From contig CAJXMG010000001.1 in assembly GCA_913056395.1 (NCBI GenBank), forward strand, positions 1-64,000: 64,000 nt of DNA. The letters are read 5' to 3'. Below the pieces are notes generated by a model, which saw only the letters and a program-made list of their open reading frames with translations, ran no database searches and was not told where the DNA came from. The position numbers and the translations under genes were made by a program. The stretch is from an uncultured bacterium. Lineage in GTDB: Bacteria; Planctomycetota; UBA8108; UBA1146. How positions within the stretch are numbered: the first letter of the stretch is position 1; each line of letters starts with the position of its first letter. Shown here in pieces: positions 61,345-64,000 of this stretch.

Positions 61345-62414
61345 CAGGACCTCTGGGGTGTGATCAGCATGCAGTCGCCATAGGAGTAAAACCGAAATTG
61401 ATTTTCGACTGCTTCACGATAGAGGTTGAGGGTGTTCTCGAGTCCGTGGAAACAGGATACGAGCACCAGCAAAGATGAACCGGGCAGGTGGAAATTGGTC
61501 AACAGGCCATCCGCATGACGGAATTGGTATCCGGGAAGAATCGTCAGATCTGTTTCTCCGATGATTTCATCCCCCGGAGTCAAATCGGGGAGTGATTCCA
61601 GAACCCTCATGCTGGTGGTCCCGATCGCAATGATGGGGCGGTTCTCATTTTTTGCTTCATGTAGAGCGGTTCGTGTTTCAGGGGAGATGCTGTACCACTC
61701 CGGATCGACACGGTGGTCGGTCAAATTCTCTGCTTCGATCGGTTTGAAAGTCCCCGGACCAACATGAAGAGTGATGCTTGCGCGATGAACACCCTTGGCA
61801 GCGAGAGCTTCGAGAATCGGTTGGTCAAAATGAAGTCCTGCTGTGGGAGCGGCAACTGCCCCGGGCGTTTTCGCAAACACCGTCTGGTATCTTTCCTTGT
61901 CGGCCGCGTGAAGGTCGGTTTTTCCGGGCTCCCTCTGGATGTAGGGCGGGAGGGGGACCTCTCCGATCTTTTCGAGGGGAATCTCGGCTGGCCACTCGAC
62001 TCTCCAGCTGGAACCCTCACGTCCGTGAACGATGATATCCACGTCTGGTCCCTTGAGAGTTTCGCCCGGCTTGATGCGTCGGGAAGGGGAGATCCAGGCG
62101 AGCCAGGAAACACCATCCTGATGCGGGCGAAGAAGAAAGATTTCCACCTTGCCGCCTGTGGTTCTTTGGGCACGAATCCGGGCTGGAATCACCCGGGTAT
62201 CGTTGTATACGAGGAGTTCATCCCCCTGAAGGCGGTCGACAATCTCTGAGAATGTTCCGAAATCCCGCTGGCTTTCACCCCGGGTGGCAAAGATGCAGCG
62301 AGAATCACTGCGATTCTTGGCCGGTTCCTGGGCGATCAGAGAATCGGGAAGTTCAAATTGATAACTGCGGAGAGAAAAAGCACTCTCTCCGGGATCAGTC
62401 CCCATCCTCGTCAT
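61344..62414 (-). CDS. queA: S-adenosylmethionine:tRNA ribosyltransferase-isomerase
   Basis: The product is 356 residues from ATG 62414 (ATG 62405 would be three residues shorter). Family stretches are QEPAKNRSDSRCIFATR near the start, LLVYNDTRVIPARI, PTAGLHFDQPILEALAAKGV, HVGPGTFKPIEAENLTDHRV, and the late GLLTNFHLPGSSLLVLVSCF. It makes epoxyqueuosine in tRNA from preQ1-tRNA and SAM. Its first 20 bases overlap the 3' end of the NYN gene, and it is coupled to the J-domain gene. Confidence 0.97.
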   Translation of the reverse strand: MTRMGTDPGESAFSLRSYQFELPDSLIAQEPAKNRSDSRCIFATRGESQRDFGTFSEIVDRLQGDELLVYNDTRVIPARIRAQRTTGGKVEIFLLRPHQDGVSWLAWISPSRRIKPGETLKGPDVDIIVHGREGSSWRVEWPAEIPLEKIGEVPLPPYIQREPGKTDLHAADKERYQTVFAKTPGAVAAPTAGLHFDQPILEALAAKGVHRASITLHVGPGTFKPIEAENLTDHRVDPEWYSISPETRTALHEAKNENRPIIAIGTTSMRVLESLPDLTPGDEIIGETDLTILPGYQFRHADGLLTNFHLPGSSLLVLVSCFHGLENTLNLYREAVENQFRFYSYGDCMLITPQRS

Positions 62415-63240
62415 CGAAGTTGTCCTCTACAGGTCCTCTCGCTCTCCGAGAACTCCGATTTCCTCGAGAGGGAACGAGTTCTTCTTCGTACTCTTCTTCC
62501 TCTTCATATTCGTCTTCTTCAGAGTCGTTGGATTGGAACTGATTGCCTGAAAGAAGGACCCGTTCATCCAGATGGTGGACCTGATCAGCACACTGATACA
62601 GTTCGTTCGAGGTGGTATCCCTGAATGAAGCGATCTCCACACGAACGCCGTCATTGCGCAGTTTTTCGACCAGCGGAACAAAGTCACCATCACCGGTCAC
62701 GAGGATGCACACATCGGTCCGGGGTGAGATGGCCAGGGCATCCAGAGTGATCCCAATGTTCCAGTCACCACTGCTGGTCGGGTCGGAACGATCACCGACG
62801 ACTCGTTTGCGTACTTCATATCCGTTTCTGCGCAAGACTTCGATAAACTTGTTTTGTTCCATCCCGGGGCGTTCGACGACGTAAGCCAGTGCACGTTGCA
62901 AAACCCGCTTGCTGACGAGGTGCTTCAGAAGAGTCGAAAACTCCAGCTTGGACTGGTAAAGATTCCGAGCGGCGTAGTACATGTTTTGAACATCGACAAA
63001 AATTGCCACGCGTTGCTGTCTGGACAGGTCGTGCCCATCGACAGAGACCAGCATCTTATGATTTTGGGAAGAGGGGGTGTCCTTGCGCATCTTTTCAAAT
63101 GCCTCGAGACCGCGCTTCATCTCTTCCTTGTGCTTGTTTCGCTCTTGCACAATCTGGTCTTGAAGTTCGATGACCCTGTTCTGTAGATCCTCAACAGACT
63201 CGCCGCCTCCTTCGGAGGCTCGTGGTGAATACAAAATCAT
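62395..63240 (-). CDS. NYN-domain (PIN-like) putative ribonuclease
   Basis: The product is 281 residues, start ATG 63240 with AGGGGAG upstream. Residues about 15-55 form a coiled coil (DLQNRVIELQDQIVQERNKH). The NYN domain has the acidic residues of PIN-like nucleases: IFVDVQNMYYAA, DWNIGITLDAL and VTGDGDFVPLVEKL. The C-terminus is an acidic stretch (DSEEDEYEEEEEYEEEL) followed by a basic one (RGNRSSRRARG). It is the first gene of the operon with queA and the J-domain protein. A role in RNA turnover or processing, possibly linked to tRNA modification, is inferred. Confidence 0.87.
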   Translation of the reverse strand: MILYSPRASEGGGESVEDLQNRVIELQDQIVQERNKHKEEMKRGLEAFEKMRKDTPSSQNHKMLVSVDGHDLSRQQRVAIFVDVQNMYYAARNLYQSKLEFSTLLKHLVSKRVLQRALAYVVERPGMEQNKFIEVLRRNGYEVRKRVVGDRSDPTSSGDWNIGITLDALAISPRTDVCILVTGDGDFVPLVEKLRNDGVRVEIASFRDTTSNELYQCADQVHHLDERVLLSGNQFQSNDSEEDEYEEEEEYEEELVPSRGNRSSRRARGPVEDNFDDEDGD

Positions 63241-63679
63241 AATAAATCTCCCCTATGCAAAATTCAGACGTCAGTGTAATGGATTTCAAGATGATGAAAA
63301 GAGAATGCAACGTCGATTGGAAGCCGTTAAAAATCCAAGCAAATGGACTAAAGTGCCGTCTTTCAGTTCGTTTGGGGGGATTGGCGAAGGGCAGTGGTTT
63401 TAATAGGTAGCCTCATTTGAATAGGAAGAAGTGGTACTGAGGGCTTGGAAGGAGCCTGAGTTCAGTAGATTTGTCTTAAATCGGGCTTCATATTCGACGA
63501 AAATTCTTTAAAAATGTAAGTACTTGGACTAAGTTATTTTTCAGTTTCGTTGCTTCATTAGTCACAAAGTTAATCTGGAGTTTCGAAATCACCGAATGAC
63601 CACCAGCGGCCACTGGTGTCGGCTGTTTACCGCCGGTTCTGTTTTCATTTGGTTTAGCCTACATTTTCGGAAGCTGATA
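63241..63679. repeat. AT-rich intergenic region with two diverged direct repeats
   Basis: I see no gene in these 439 bases. Two related segments lie at 63326-63374 and 63506-63552; they share TTAAAAAT..AAG, then TGGACTAA.GT, then TTTCAG..TTCGTT over about 48 positions. A palindrome CACCAG-N6-CTGGTG is at 63601-63618. The repeats may be duplicated promoter or leader pieces or remnants of a mobile element. The base composition is AT-richer than the coding regions nearby. Confidence 0.5.
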
Positions 63680-64000
63680 ATGGTGCCCAAAAAGTCCACG
63701 TCCAAAGTGATTACTTCTCAAAAGCCCGGCCGTAAAAATTCCTACACAGATGCATTCAGGCGCAAAGTAGTGACCTACTCCGTGAAAAACGGAATCATTG
63801 CGGCTGCCGAAAAGTTTTCTGTTTCCACGCCCAGTGTGACCAATTGGCGCAAGGATTTTGGAGTAACCCGTGCGACAAAAGAGGCCGCCGTCGCAGGTAA
63901 AAAGGTTGTCCTCCCCAAAAAACCGGTCAGCAAGCCTGTCCCTTCCGGTCGCAAAAATTATCCGGATACCTTCCGTGAGGAAGTGGCCCGCTTTTCCGCT
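63680..64000 (+). CDS. Protein with repeated transposase-like HTH modules, cut by the window end
   Basis: An uninterrupted frame of 107 codons begins at ATG 63680 (GGAAG upstream) and runs off the window. It has two copies of a module about 73 residues apart: GRKNSYTDAFRRKVVTYSVK followed by NGIIAAAEKFSVSTPSVTNW-RKDF, and GRKNYPDTFREEVARFSA, cut at the edge. Each resembles the OrfA/HTH_Tnp type helix-turn-helix (FRxxVVxYxxxxGxxAAAxxFxVSxxSVxxWRK). The linker is Lys/Pro/Val-rich (KKVVLPKKPVSKPVPS). It lacks a visible transposase catalytic domain, so it may be a tandem DNA-binding protein rather than a transposase; what follows is outside the window. Confidence 0.75.
   Translation, partial: MVPKKSTSKVITSQKPGRKNSYTDAFRRKVVTYSVKNGIIAAAEKFSVSTPSVTNWRKDFGVTRATKEAAVAGKKVVLPKKPVSKPVPSGRKNYPDTFREEVARFSA

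Overview
The window reads as chromosomal DNA of a Gram-negative, probably Planctomycetota or related PVC bacterium (inferred, about 0.7 confident). The evidence is: secreted proteins with dockerin-like calcium tails and Cys-rich 'DCNxNGxxDxC' repeats in the style common in planctomycete MAGs (1-1327 and 43311-45425); a 735-residue GreA-type protein with a giant N-terminal extension, as in chlamydiae and planctomycetes; outer-membrane, lipoprotein and LolD/MacB-type genes; and frequent TTG/GTG starts. Most of the window is GC-rich. The two ends (1-1330 and about 63240-63680) are visibly AT-richer. I saw no rRNA, tRNA, CRISPR array or complete insertion sequence.

Layout. 1-1327 is a cut-off secreted protein gene that is open to the window edge. 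1420-8898 (minus) is a ten-gene, fully overlapping Mrp-type cation/proton antiporter operon (E-F-G-DUF4040-B-C and three NuoL/M/N-like subunits, with one small unknown). 9084-16582 holds an EamA exporter, a glycosyltransferase/Lab_N pair, a MacB/LolCDE-like ABC export operon (adaptor, ATPase, two permeases) and a nitrilase-family amidase. dinB (16636-17997) follows, with a LexA box. 18200-20300 is an acyl-CoA module (enoyl-CoA hydratase, HSDL2-like SDR, hotdog thioesterase). 20847-27564 is a conserved-type four-gene envelope module (DUF1302 barrel, DUF1329 protein, YCF48-like propeller, RND/MMPL permease), followed by a convergent FadE-type acyl-CoA dehydrogenase.

30166-33943 carries a lipoprotein, a HEAT/von Willebrand A exported protein preceded by a 16-bp tandem repeat, and lexA with a small overlapping partner. 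34033-45425 has queF, a PglD-like acyltransferase, truD, the long GreA protein, hutI-hutU, ispH and a secreted PQQ-type sugar dehydrogenase. 45523-56576 has a dihydroorotase coupled to an FG-GAP protein, an S1C protease, a Met-rich exported protein, fabI-nadE and citrate synthase. 56601-63240 has moaD-moaE, two lipoproteins (one a putative HExxH peptidase), an SLC13 transporter, and a NYN-queA-dnaJ operon. At the right edge (63680-64000) begins a cut-off gene encoding repeated transposase-like helix-turn-helix modules.

How the genes fit together. Two genes, dinB and lexA, carry near-identical CGAACA-nn-TGTTCG palindromes of the Cheo type, so a LexA regulon can be read from the sequence. Queuosine synthesis is represented by queF and queA in separate places. 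Fatty-acid turnover is represented by fabI, fadE, the enoyl-CoA hydratase, the SDR and the thioesterase, and the DUF1302/1329/RND module beside fadE may move a lipid-like substrate (inference).
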